Source: Lachnoclostridium sp. An169 (GTDB lineage: Bacteria > Bacillota > Clostridia > Lachnospirales > Lachnospiraceae). From it: a DNA stretch of 64,000 nt. Shown here piece by piece: positions 53,055 to 61,955 of the stretch (its first letter is position 1; every line of letters begins with the position of its first letter). Position numbers and translations under genes: made by a program. The notes under the pieces were generated by a model. That model searched no databases. It was not told the DNA's origin and saw only the letters and a list, made by a program, of their open reading frames with translations. The stretch covers positions 1 to 64,000 of the forward strand of contig NZ_NFKT01000006.1 of NCBI RefSeq assembly GCF_002160525.1, in the 5' to 3' direction.

Positions 53055-55526
53055 ATGATAAGAGACAGACTGGGAAAGGAACTGCTTTATTTTGACGGGG
53101 GAATGGGAACACTTCTTCAGGAGAGGGGGCTGGAGCCGGGAGAACTTCCGGAGACCTGGAATATCACCCATCCTGATGTGATCCGGGGGATACACAGGAG
53201 TTATATAGATGCGGGAAGTGATATTGTCCTGACCAATACATTTGGCGCAAACGCGCTGAAGTTTCATGACGGGACCTTTTCTCTGAACGAGATTGTGACT
53301 TCTGCCGTGGAGCATGTAAAGGCAGCAGTCCGGGATTCGGGAACGGACAGGAAGATCTATACAGCCCTGGATATGGGCCCTACGGGAAAACTCTTAAAAC
53401 CCATGGGAGATCTGGATTTTGAGACCGCCTATGAGGCGTTCCGGGAAGTGGCGGTACTGGGTGAACAGGCGGGAGCGGATCTGATTCACATTGAGACCAT
53501 GAGCGACACTTATGAACTGAAGGCGGCGGTCCTGGCGGCAAAGGAGAACACATCCCTGCCGGTTTTTGCGACCACTATTTTCGACGAAAGAGGGAAACTT
53601 CTCACCGGGGCGGATGTTCCCTCCGTGATCGCCATGCTGGAGGGGCTGAGGGTGGATGCACTGGGAATTAACTGCGGTCTGGGACCGGAACAGATGCTTC
53701 CCCTCCTGGAACAGTTCCTTCGCTATTCCTCGACGCCTGTTATCGTAAAGCCCAATGCAGGACTTCCGAAACAGAAAAACGGACAGACTGTGTATGACGT
53801 CTCACCGGAGGATTTCGCCGCTGTGATGGAAAAGATCGTCCGCATGGGAGCTGCCGTTATAGGCGGATGCTGCGGTACGACGCCGGACCACATCCGCGCC
53901 ATGAGAACACGGTGTGAGGGAATGCCCGTCCTTCCGGTGACTGAGAAGGAGGATACGATCGTGTCTTCCTACGGACAGAGTGTGCTCCTGGGCACCGGCT
54001 CGAAGATCATCGGAGAGCGGATCAATCCCACGGGAAAGAAGCGGTTCAAACAGGCTTTAAAAGAACATGACCTGGAGTATATTCTCCGGGAAGGCATCAG
54101 CCAGCAGGATGCAGGGGCCCATATCCTGGATGTGAACGTAGGACTTCCGGATATTGATGAACCTGCCCTGATGAAGGAAGTGGTGCAGCAGCTTCAGAGC
54201 GTAACCAGTCTTCCGCTTCAGATCGATACGGTGGATGTCACTGCCATGGAAGCAGCCCTGCGGATCTATAACGGCAAGGCCATGGTCAACTCGGTCAGCG
54301 GGAAGCAGGAGTCCATGGACAAAGTGTTCCCTCTGATCCGCAAATACGGAGGCGTGGTAATCGGTCTGACGCTGGACGAAGACGGGATTCCATCAGATGC
54401 GGAAGGAAGAATCCGGATTGCCCGGAAGATCATCGGCGAGGCGGAAAAGTACGGGATCAGGAAAAAGGATATCGTCATCGATGCGCTTGCCATGACGATC
54501 AGTTCGGAACCGGACGGGGCGAAAGTCACCCTTGAGACACTGCGCCGCCTGCGGGATGAACTGGGCGTGTGTTCTGTGCTGGGAGTTTCCAATATCTCCT
54601 TCGGTCTTCCGAACCGCCCGGTTGTCAATGCGGCATTCTATACCATGGCGATGATGAACGGTCTGAGCGCCGGGATTATCAACCCTCTTTCCGAGGATAT
54701 GATGAAGGCGTGGTATGCATACCATGCGCTGATGAATCTGGATGCCAATTGCGAGAACTATATCGCGCGTTTTGCGGGAAGTACAGGAGCTCCTGCAGCG
54801 GGAGCGGGATCTTCGGCAGGAATGTCCGCCGGAGAGGGAAAGCCGTCCGCCGGGGCCGGAATGTCCTCCGCTTCCCGGGAGATGACCCTGCATGCAGCTA
54901 TTGTGAAGGGACTCAAAGAGGAGGCCCACGGGGTAACAGAGAAGATGGTGCAGACAGAGGTGCCTCTTGACATCATCAATCAGGAACTGATCCCGGCTCT
55001 GAATCAGGTGGGGGACGGTTTTGAGAAAGGAACCGTATTTCTTCCCCAGCTCCTCATGAGTGCGGAGGCGGCAAAGAGCGCGTTTGCCGTGCTGAAAGAA
55101 AAGATGGACAAAAGCGGGGAGGTTCAGGAGAAAAAAGGAAGTATTGTCCTGGCAACCGTAAAAGGGGATATCCACGATATCGGGAAAAATATCGTGAAAG
55201 TACTGCTGGAAAATTACAGCTTCGATGTGATTGATCTTGGCAAGGACGTCCCGCCGGAAGTTATCGTGGAGACGGTCAATGAGAGAAAGATCCGCCTTGT
55301 GGGCCTGAGCGCCCTGATGACCACGACCGTGGTGAGTATGGAGGAGACGATCCGTCTGCTCCGGGAAAAAGCGCCCCGGTGCAGGGTTATGGTGGGGGGC
55401 GCCGTACTCAATCAGGACTATGCAGATATGATCGGTGCGGATTTCTACGGCAAAGATGCCATGCAGTCTGTCCACTATGCGCAGGAAGTATTTGCAGAAA
55501 ACGCAGCGGATCAGGAAGAATCATAA
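53055..55526 (+). CDS. metH: Cobalamin-dependent methionine synthase (lacking activation domain)
   Basis: An 823-residue enzyme transferring methyl from methyl-THF to homocysteine. Domain 1 binds homocysteine and zinc (FDGGMGTLLQERGL, GINCGLGPEQML, GGCCGTTPDHIR). Domain 2 binds folate (GERINPTGKKRFKQAL, NSVSGKQESMDKV). A low-complexity Gly/Ala/Ser/Pro linker (about 575-612) precedes the B12 cap and Rossmann domain with DIHDIGKNIV. The C-terminal activation domain is absent and supplied by the preceding gene. This split is common in Clostridia. Confidence 0.95.
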   Translation: MIRDRLGKELLYFDGGMGTLLQERGLEPGELPETWNITHPDVIRGIHRSYIDAGSDIVLTNTFGANALKFHDGTFSLNEIVTSAVEHVKAAVRDSGTDRKIYTALDMGPTGKLLKPMGDLDFETAYEAFREVAVLGEQAGADLIHIETMSDTYELKAAVLAAKENTSLPVFATTIFDERGKLLTGADVPSVIAMLEGLRVDALGINCGLGPEQMLPLLEQFLRYSSTPVIVKPNAGLPKQKNGQTVYDVSPEDFAAVMEKIVRMGAAVIGGCCGTTPDHIRAMRTRCEGMPVLPVTEKEDTIVSSYGQSVLLGTGSKIIGERINPTGKKRFKQALKEHDLEYILREGISQQDAGAHILDVNVGLPDIDEPALMKEVVQQLQSVTSLPLQIDTVDVTAMEAALRIYNGKAMVNSVSGKQESMDKVFPLIRKYGGVVIGLTLDEDGIPSDAEGRIRIARKIIGEAEKYGIRKKDIVIDALAMTISSEPDGAKVTLETLRRLRDELGVCSVLGVSNISFGLPNRPVVNAAFYTMAMMNGLSAGIINPLSEDMMKAWYAYHALMNLDANCENYIARFAGSTGAPAAGAGSSAGMSAGEGKPSAGAGMSSASREMTLHAAIVKGLKEEAHGVTEKMVQTEVPLDIINQELIPALNQVGDGFEKGTVFLPQLLMSAEAAKSAFAVLKEKMDKSGEVQEKKGSIVLATVKGDIHDIGKNIVKVLLENYSFDVIDLGKDVPPEVIVETVNERKIRLVGLSALMTTTVVSMEETIRLLREKAPRCRVMVGGAVLNQDYADMIGADFYGKDAMQSVHYAQEVFAENAADQEES

Positions 55527-55553
55527 GATGAAAAAGAAGGAGGAACAGAAAAT

Positions 55554-57065
55554 ATGATACGAGGACTACAGACTACAGTAAGGGCGATCAGGCGTACGGT
55601 TTTTACGGAAGTGGCAAAGCTCGGATTCAAAGCCGATGCGGATACACTGCTGGACGATATGGAAGCGATTCCGTATAAGATCGTAAATGACGATACCCAG
55701 AAATACCGCGAGAGCACCTACCGCTCCCGGGCGATCGTAAGAGAACGTCTCCGCCTGGCAATGGGACTTTCCCTGCGCCCGGAAAACAAGCCGGTCCATC
55801 TGACTGCCGGTGTGGAGGCAAGCAATATTTCGGAAAAATACTATGAGCCGCCGCTGATGCAGGTGATTCCCTCTGCCTGCGAGAGCTGTGAGGAGAACAA
55901 GTATGAAGTGAGCAACATGTGCAAGGGATGCCTGGCTCATCCCTGCGCGGAGGTATGCCCGAGAGGGGCGATCTCCATGGTCAACGGGAAATCGTTTATT
56001 GACCAGGAAAAATGTATCAAATGCGGCAAGTGCAAATCCGCCTGTCCCTACGACGCCATTGCGAAGAAGGAGCGCCCCTGCCAGAAGGCGTGCGGCGTCA
56101 ATGCAATTGTCTCAGACAAGTACGGCCGCGCATTTATTGACAACGACAAGTGTGTATCCTGCGGAATGTGTATGGTGAACTGTCCTTTCGGTGCCATATC
56201 GGACAAGTCCCAGATCTTCCAGCTCGCCCGCGCCCTCTCGGAAGGAGAGGAGATCGTAGCCGAGATTGCTCCGGCATTCGTCGGGCAGTTCGGGGACAAC
56301 ATTACTCCGAGGAATATCAAGGCTGCCCTCCGGGAACTGGGATTTTCCGAGGTGTATGAAGTGGCGCTCGGCGCAGATATCGGCGCAGTTACGGAAGCAC
56401 ATCACTACGTGAAGAAAGTCGTGACAGGAGAGCTTCCTTTCCTGCTCACCTCCTGCTGTCCGTCCTGGGCTATGCTGGCAAAGAAGTTTTTCCCGGATGT
56501 GATCGACCAGATCTCAAGGGAACTGACCCCGATGGTTGCGACAGCGCGCACGATCAAGCAGGAGCATCCGGATGCAAAAGTTGTGTTTATCGGACCCTGT
56601 GCTTCCAAGAAACTGGAGGCATCAAGGAGAAGCGTGCGCAGCGACGTGGATTTCGTTATCACATTTGAAGAGCTTCAGGCGATGTTTGACGCAAAAGAGA
56701 TCGATCTGTCAACGTATGAGGCGGAGTCCTCCTTCCATGACGCTACCGGAGCGGGAAGAGGATATGCCTGCGCAGGCGGTGTGGCGGCAGCCATTGAGAA
56801 ATGTATCAAGGAATATTATCCGGATGTGGATGTCAGCATCGAGCATGCGGAAGGACTTACGGAGTGCAGGAAGATCCTGGCACTGGCGAAGGCAGGGAAG
56901 CTGAACGGCTGCCTGATCGAGGGAATGGCATGCCCGGGAGGATGTATTGCAGGCGCCGGGACCAATATCCCCGTGGAAAAGGCGAAGAAGAACCTGGCTG
57001 CTTTCGTGAAGAATTCAAGCCGCTCAGTCCCGCCGAAGGAACTGGAAGAGATCGAACTGAAGTAA
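55554..57065 (+). CDS. Monomeric [FeFe] hydrogenase, group B type
   Basis: A 503-residue iron-sulphur protein. The N-terminal helical region (1-105) is followed by a Cys-rich block and two [4Fe-4S] ferredoxin motifs (CIKCGKCKSACP about 154-165; CVSCGMCMVNCP about 200-211). The H-cluster domain shows L1 TSCCPSW (299-305), L2 GPCASKK (347-353) and L3 EGMACPGGC (456-464). The L2 GPC, rather than the MPC of classical enzymes, fits group B hydrogenases, whose in vivo role is unclear. Assembly genes hydEFG are not here. It follows metH by 27 bases and may be co-transcribed. Confidence 0.88.
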   Translation: MIRGLQTTVRAIRRTVFTEVAKLGFKADADTLLDDMEAIPYKIVNDDTQKYRESTYRSRAIVRERLRLAMGLSLRPENKPVHLTAGVEASNISEKYYEPPLMQVIPSACESCEENKYEVSNMCKGCLAHPCAEVCPRGAISMVNGKSFIDQEKCIKCGKCKSACPYDAIAKKERPCQKACGVNAIVSDKYGRAFIDNDKCVSCGMCMVNCPFGAISDKSQIFQLARALSEGEEIVAEIAPAFVGQFGDNITPRNIKAALRELGFSEVYEVALGADIGAVTEAHHYVKKVVTGELPFLLTSCCPSWAMLAKKFFPDVIDQISRELTPMVATARTIKQEHPDAKVVFIGPCASKKLEASRRSVRSDVDFVITFEELQAMFDAKEIDLSTYEAESSFHDATGAGRGYACAGGVAAAIEKCIKEYYPDVDVSIEHAEGLTECRKILALAKAGKLNGCLIEGMACPGGCIAGAGTNIPVEKAKKNLAAFVKNSSRSVPPKELEEIELK

Positions 57066-57078
57066 AAAGTGTCGGTTC

Positions 57079-57107
57079 TTTACAAATTTACGCCGCTATG
57101 GTATATT
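57079..57107 (+). promoter_or_regulatory. Sigma-A promoter of alaS
   Basis: TTTACA (57079-57084), 17-base spacer, TATATT (57102-57107). The leader is only about 35 bases, with no room for a T-box. Confidence 0.7.
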
Positions 57108-57146
57108 ATAAGGCAGGCTTTTTGGAGCGAAAGAGGAGGATTTGTA

Positions 57147-59786
57147 ATGAAGCCATATGGAGTAAATGAACTGAGAAAAATGTTTCTGGAGTTCTTTGAG
57201 AGCAAGGGACATCTTGCTCTCAAGAGCTTTTCCCTGGTGCCTCACAATGATAAAAGCCTTCTGCTCATCAATTCAGGAATGGCACCCCTGAAGCCGTATT
57301 TTACGGGGCAGGAGATCCCGCCGAGGAGAAGAGTTACCACATGCCAGAAGTGCATCCGTACCGGAGATATTGAGAATGTGGGAAAAACCGCGCGCCACGG
57401 TACGTTCTTTGAGATGCTTGGAAACTTTTCCTTTGGCGATTATTTTAAGGAAGAGGCTATCGAATGGTCCTGGGAGTTCCTCACTGAGGTAGTCGGGCTG
57501 GATCCGGACCGTCTGTATCCGTCTGTGTATGTGGACGATGACGAGGCATTTGAGATCTGGAATAAAAAGATGGGAATCCCGGCGGACAGGATTTTCAAGT
57601 TCGGCAAGGAGGACAATTTCTGGGAGCACGGTTCCGGTCCCTGCGGCCCCTGTTCTGAGATCTACTATGACAGAGGCGAAAAATACGGATGCGGCAAACC
57701 GGACTGCACGGTCGGCTGCGACTGCGACCGCTATATGGAGATCTGGAACAATGTATTCAGCCAGTTCGACAATGACGGAAACGGCAACTATACGGAGCTG
57801 AAACAGAAAAATATTGATACCGGAATGGGTCTGGAACGTCTGGCTTCCGTTGTCCAGGATGTGGATTCCATCTTTGATGTGGATACGATCAAGGCGCTCC
57901 GCGACCATGTCTGCCGTCTGGCAGGTGTGGAGTATGAGAAGGATTACAATACGGACGTTTCCATCCGTGTGATCACGGATCATATTCGTTCCGTTACCTT
58001 CATGATTTCCGACGGAATCATGCCTTCCAACGAGGGGCGGGGATATGTGCTCCGCCGTCTGCTGAGAAGAGCATGCCGCCATGGCAGGCTCCTGGGCATT
58101 TCCAAAGGATTCCTTCCGGAACTTGCCGAGACCGTGATTGCAGGTTCCAAAGACGGATATCCGGAACTGGAGGAGAAGAAAGAATTCATTCTCAAGGTGA
58201 TTTCCAAAGAGGAGGAGCAGTTCAACCGGACTATCGACCAGGGACTGGGCATTCTCTCGGAGATGATTGAAGATATGGAGAAGAAAGGCGAGAAGACGCT
58301 GAACGGAGAAGACGCTTTCCGTCTGTATGATACCTACGGATTCCCGCTGGATCTGACGAAAGAGATTCTGGAAGAGAAGGGAATCGGTGTGGACGAGGAA
58401 GCATTCCGCGCTTCCATGGAGATCCAGAGGAAGAAGGCCCGTGACGCACGTGAAGTGACCAACTACATGGGAGCGGATGTGACAGTATACGAGTCCATCG
58501 ATCCGTCTGTGACCAGTACATTTGTAGGATACGACAACCTTACATGGGAGTCTGATGTGACAGTTCTGACTACGGAGACAGAGCTGGCGGACGCTCTTTC
58601 AGAAGGAGAGAAGGGCACCATCTTTGTGAACGAGACGCCTTTCTACGCTACAAGCGGCGGACAGGAGGCAGATAACGGAGTAATCCGCACTGCGGAAGGC
58701 GAGTTCCGTGTCGAGGATACGGTGAAGCTTCTGGGCGGTAAGATCGGCCATGTGGGAGTTATGACAAAAGGCATGATCAAAGTGGGAGACAAAGTGACCC
58801 TGGAAGTCGATGCAAGAAAGCGCGCCCTCTCCGCAAGGAACCACAGCGCCACCCATCTTCTTCAGAAGGCGCTCAGAACCGTGCTCGGAACCCATGTGGA
58901 ACAGGCAGGTTCCAGTGTAAATGAAGACAGGCTCCGCTTTGACTTTACCCATTTCTCCGCCATGACGCCGGAAGAGCTGAAGAAGGTGGAGGATATTGTA
59001 AACGAGCAGATCCGCAAAGGACTGCCGGTTATCATTAAGAACATGCCTATCGAAGAGGCGAAGAAGACAGGGGCGCAGGCGCTGTTCGGCGAGAAATACG
59101 GCGATATTGTGCGGGTGGTCAACATGGGCGATTTCTCCATCGAATTCTGCGGAGGAACCCACGTGAAGAACACTTCCGAGATCATGGCGTTCAAGATTCT
59201 CTCCGAGACCGGTGTCGCGGCAGGAGTGCGCCGGATCGAGGCACTGACCTCCGAAGGGCTTCTGAACTACTATGAGGAGACGGAGAACCGTCTGAAGAAT
59301 GCGGCCCATCTGCTGAAAGCCACGCCGGAGAACCTGGGAGAGAAGATTACCCATATGATGGCGGAAAATAAAGCGCTCCACAGTGAAGTGGAGAGCCTGA
59401 AGAGCAAAATGGCACGGGATGCCGTGGGCGGCGTGATGGATCAGGTGAAGGAAGTCAAAGGAATGAAGATCCTGGCTGCACAGGTTGACGGTGTGGATAT
59501 GAACGGTCTGCGCGATCTGGGAGATCAGCTCAAGGAGAAGCTGGGAGACGGTGTTGTCGTACTTGCTTCTGCAAACGAAGGCAAGGTCAGCCTGATGGTG
59601 ACGGCAACAGACAGCGCTGTAAAGAAAGGCGCCCATGCGGGAAATCTGATCAAGGCGATCGCCGGGTGTGTCGGCGGTGGCGGCGGCGGACGGCCGAATA
59701 TGGCACAGGCCGGAGGAAAGAATCCTGCAGGTATCGGAGAGGCTCTGGCGAAAGCGCCGGAAGTGCTGGAAGGGCAGATTCAGTAA
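57147..59786 (+). CDS. alaS: Alanyl-tRNA synthetase
   Basis: An 879-residue class II synthetase. The aminoacylation domain has [15 protein letters not shown] and [23 protein letters not shown]; an unusual [13 protein letters not shown] zinc-like insert occurs at about 190. The editing domain has the HxxxH zinc motif RNHSATHLL and [13 protein letters not shown]. The C-Ala domain ends with [15 protein letters not shown]. The ATG at 57147 follows AGGAGGATTTGTA; open frame upstream covers the promoter. Confidence 0.97.
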   Translation: MKPYGVNELRKMFLEFFESKGHLALKSFSLVPHNDKSLLLINSGMAPLKPYFTGQEIPPRRRVTTCQKCIRTGDIENVGKTARHGTFFEMLGNFSFGDYFKEEAIEWSWEFLTEVVGLDPDRLYPSVYVDDDEAFEIWNKKMGIPADRIFKFGKEDNFWEHGSGPCGPCSEIYYDRGEKYGCGKPDCTVGCDCDRYMEIWNNVFSQFDNDGNGNYTELKQKNIDTGMGLERLASVVQDVDSIFDVDTIKALRDHVCRLAGVEYEKDYNTDVSIRVITDHIRSVTFMISDGIMPSNEGRGYVLRRLLRRACRHGRLLGISKGFLPELAETVIAGSKDGYPELEEKKEFILKVISKEEEQFNRTIDQGLGILSEMIEDMEKKGEKTLNGEDAFRLYDTYGFPLDLTKEILEEKGIGVDEEAFRASMEIQRKKARDAREVTNYMGADVTVYESIDPSVTSTFVGYDNLTWESDVTVLTTETELADALSEGEKGTIFVNETPFYATSGGQEADNGVIRTAEGEFRVEDTVKLLGGKIGHVGVMTKGMIKVGDKVTLEVDARKRALSARNHSATHLLQKALRTVLGTHVEQAGSSVNEDRLRFDFTHFSAMTPEELKKVEDIVNEQIRKGLPVIIKNMPIEEAKKTGAQALFGEKYGDIVRVVNMGDFSIEFCGGTHVKNTSEIMAFKILSETGVAAGVRRIEALTSEGLLNYYEETENRLKNAAHLLKATPENLGEKITHMMAENKALHSEVESLKSKMARDAVGGVMDQVKEVKGMKILAAQVDGVDMNGLRDLGDQLKEKLGDGVVVLASANEGKVSLMVTATDSAVKKGAHAGNLIKAIAGCVGGGGGGRPNMAQAGGKNPAGIGEALAKAPEVLEGQIQ

Positions 59787-59824
59787 AATCCTGTTAAAAT
59801 CCCGCCTTTTTCGAGAAAAAAATG

Positions 59825-59852
59825 TTGACGGAAAAGAAAAATATGCTATAAT
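59825..59852 (+). promoter_or_regulatory. Sigma-A promoter of rpsU
   Basis: TTGACG (59825-59830), 16-base spacer, consensus TATAAT (59847-59852) with an extended TGC. Confidence 0.75.
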
Positions 59853-59931
59853 CTTTTGTAGTGCAATAAATATACCCGAACAGTCGTATGATGCACAATA
59901 CCAGGCTGGAGGGGAGGTTAGGTGTGAGACT

Positions 59932-60108
59932 ATGTCAAATGTAATCGTTAAAGAAAACGAGACGTTAGATAGTGCCTTACGCAGATTCAAAAGAAACTGT
60001 GCGAAGGCTGGCATTCAGCAGGAGATCCGTAAAAGGGAACACTACGAGAAGCCAAGCGTAAGACGTAAGAAAAAATCTGAAGCTGCTAGAAAACGTAAAT
60101 ATAATTAA
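59932..60108 (+). CDS. rpsU: 30S ribosomal protein S21
   Basis: A 58-residue, strongly basic protein with the S21 sequence [20 protein letters not shown] and a [17 protein letters not shown] tail. S21 sits near the anti-Shine-Dalgarno end of 16S rRNA. The ATG at 59932 is seven bases after AGGTG; the preceding open frame belongs to another reading of the alaS end. It is a single-gene unit with its own promoter and terminator. Confidence 0.96.
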   Translation: MSNVIVKENETLDSALRRFKRNCAKAGIQQEIRKREHYEKPSVRRKKKSEAARKRKYN

Positions 60109-60117
60109 TAAGTGCAG

Positions 60118-60154
60118 AAAAACAGGATGTCGTTCAAGGCGTCCTGTTTTTTGA
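60118..60154 (+). terminator. Terminator after rpsU
   Basis: AAAAACAGGATG (60118-60129) pairs with CGTCCTGTTTTT (60140-60151), one G-U pair, ending in a T-run. Confidence 0.85.
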
Positions 60155-60239
60155 ATGAAGAAATTGCAGCCTGCCGGCGTGGTTTCCTGCAAATTCATCA
60201 AGATAAAGTGATAATACTGTAAAATGCTGAATTTTATGA

Positions 60240-60268
60240 TTGACAAGGCTTCATTTTCCTTTTAAAAT
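60240..60268 (+). promoter_or_regulatory. Sigma-A promoter of gdhA
   Basis: TTGACA (60240-60245), 17-base spacer, TAAAAT (60263-60268), close to consensus. RNA should start near 60275. The preceding 85 bases hold a TTGCAG/CTGCAA stem but no gene. Confidence 0.8.
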
Positions 60269-60274
60269 ATACAG

Positions 60275-60329
60275 GTAGACAATGGTGTCGAAGAAGCGGG
60301 TAGATTGTCTGCCCGCTTCAATTTATTTT
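60275..60329 (+). promoter_or_regulatory. gdhA leader with two competing hairpins
   Basis: Hairpin 1: GTAGACAAT (60275-60283) with ATTGTCTGC (60304-60312). Hairpin 2: GAAGCGGG (60293-60300) with CCCGCTTC (60312-60319), followed by AATTTATTTT, so it looks like a terminator. The two interleave and share a base, so they should exclude each other. Ribosome site AGGAGG follows at 60331. Confidence 0.6.
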
Positions 60330-60339
60330 CAGGAGGTAG

Positions 60340-61680
<1,341 letters not shown>

Positions 61681-61752
61681 GAATGTACCGATCCGGGGAA
61701 TACTGTCACAAAGCAGTAAGAGTAAAGCCCTTATGTTAATGAGAAAAAATGA

Positions 61753-61781
61753 TTGACAGATTCAGGAAAATCGTTTATATT
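61753..61781 (+). promoter_or_regulatory. Sigma-A promoter of the riboswitch-ATPase unit
   Basis: TTGACA (61753-61758), 17-base spacer, TATATT (61776-61781). RNA starts about ten bases later, just before the riboswitch. Confidence 0.8.
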
Positions 61782-61790
61782 ATTTTTCAG

Positions 61791-61926
61791 ATAAAAGGGA
61801 GTAACTTGCGCTTTGCAGTATTGAAGCGTTTGCGATATCGTCAGTACGATGGTTTCCATCCGTGTCGCGATTAAATGGTGAGACTTTTATTGCATGTAAG
61901 AGAGTGCAATAAAAGTCTCTTTTTTA
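61791..61926 (+). ncRNA. yybP-ykoY (Mn2+) riboswitch with terminator platform
   Basis: ATAAAAG (61791-61797) and CTTTTAT (61884-61890) close P1. Next to them are GGGAGTAACTT and GGTGAGACTTTT, matching the conserved GGGGAGUAG and (C/G)(A/G)AGACCUUU segments that bind Mn2+. A middle hairpin region (61830-61870) completes the cross. The P1 3' strand is also part of a 15-bp terminator (61880-61894 with 61905-61919, then T7), so Mn2+ binding should prevent termination and turn the ATPase on. Consensus was recalled, not aligned. Confidence 0.85.
61880..61926 (+). terminator. Riboswitch-controlled terminator
   Basis: Perfect 15-bp stem followed by T7; its 5' half (61880-61894) contains the P1 3' strand of the riboswitch, so the two structures exclude each other. 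Confidence 0.85.
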
Positions 61927-61955
61927 TTGCACCGACAGAAAAAAGGAGGATAAAC

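Noticed and set aside
57108..57146. T-box leader before alaS
   Set aside because: Only about 35 bases separate the likely transcription start from the ATG.
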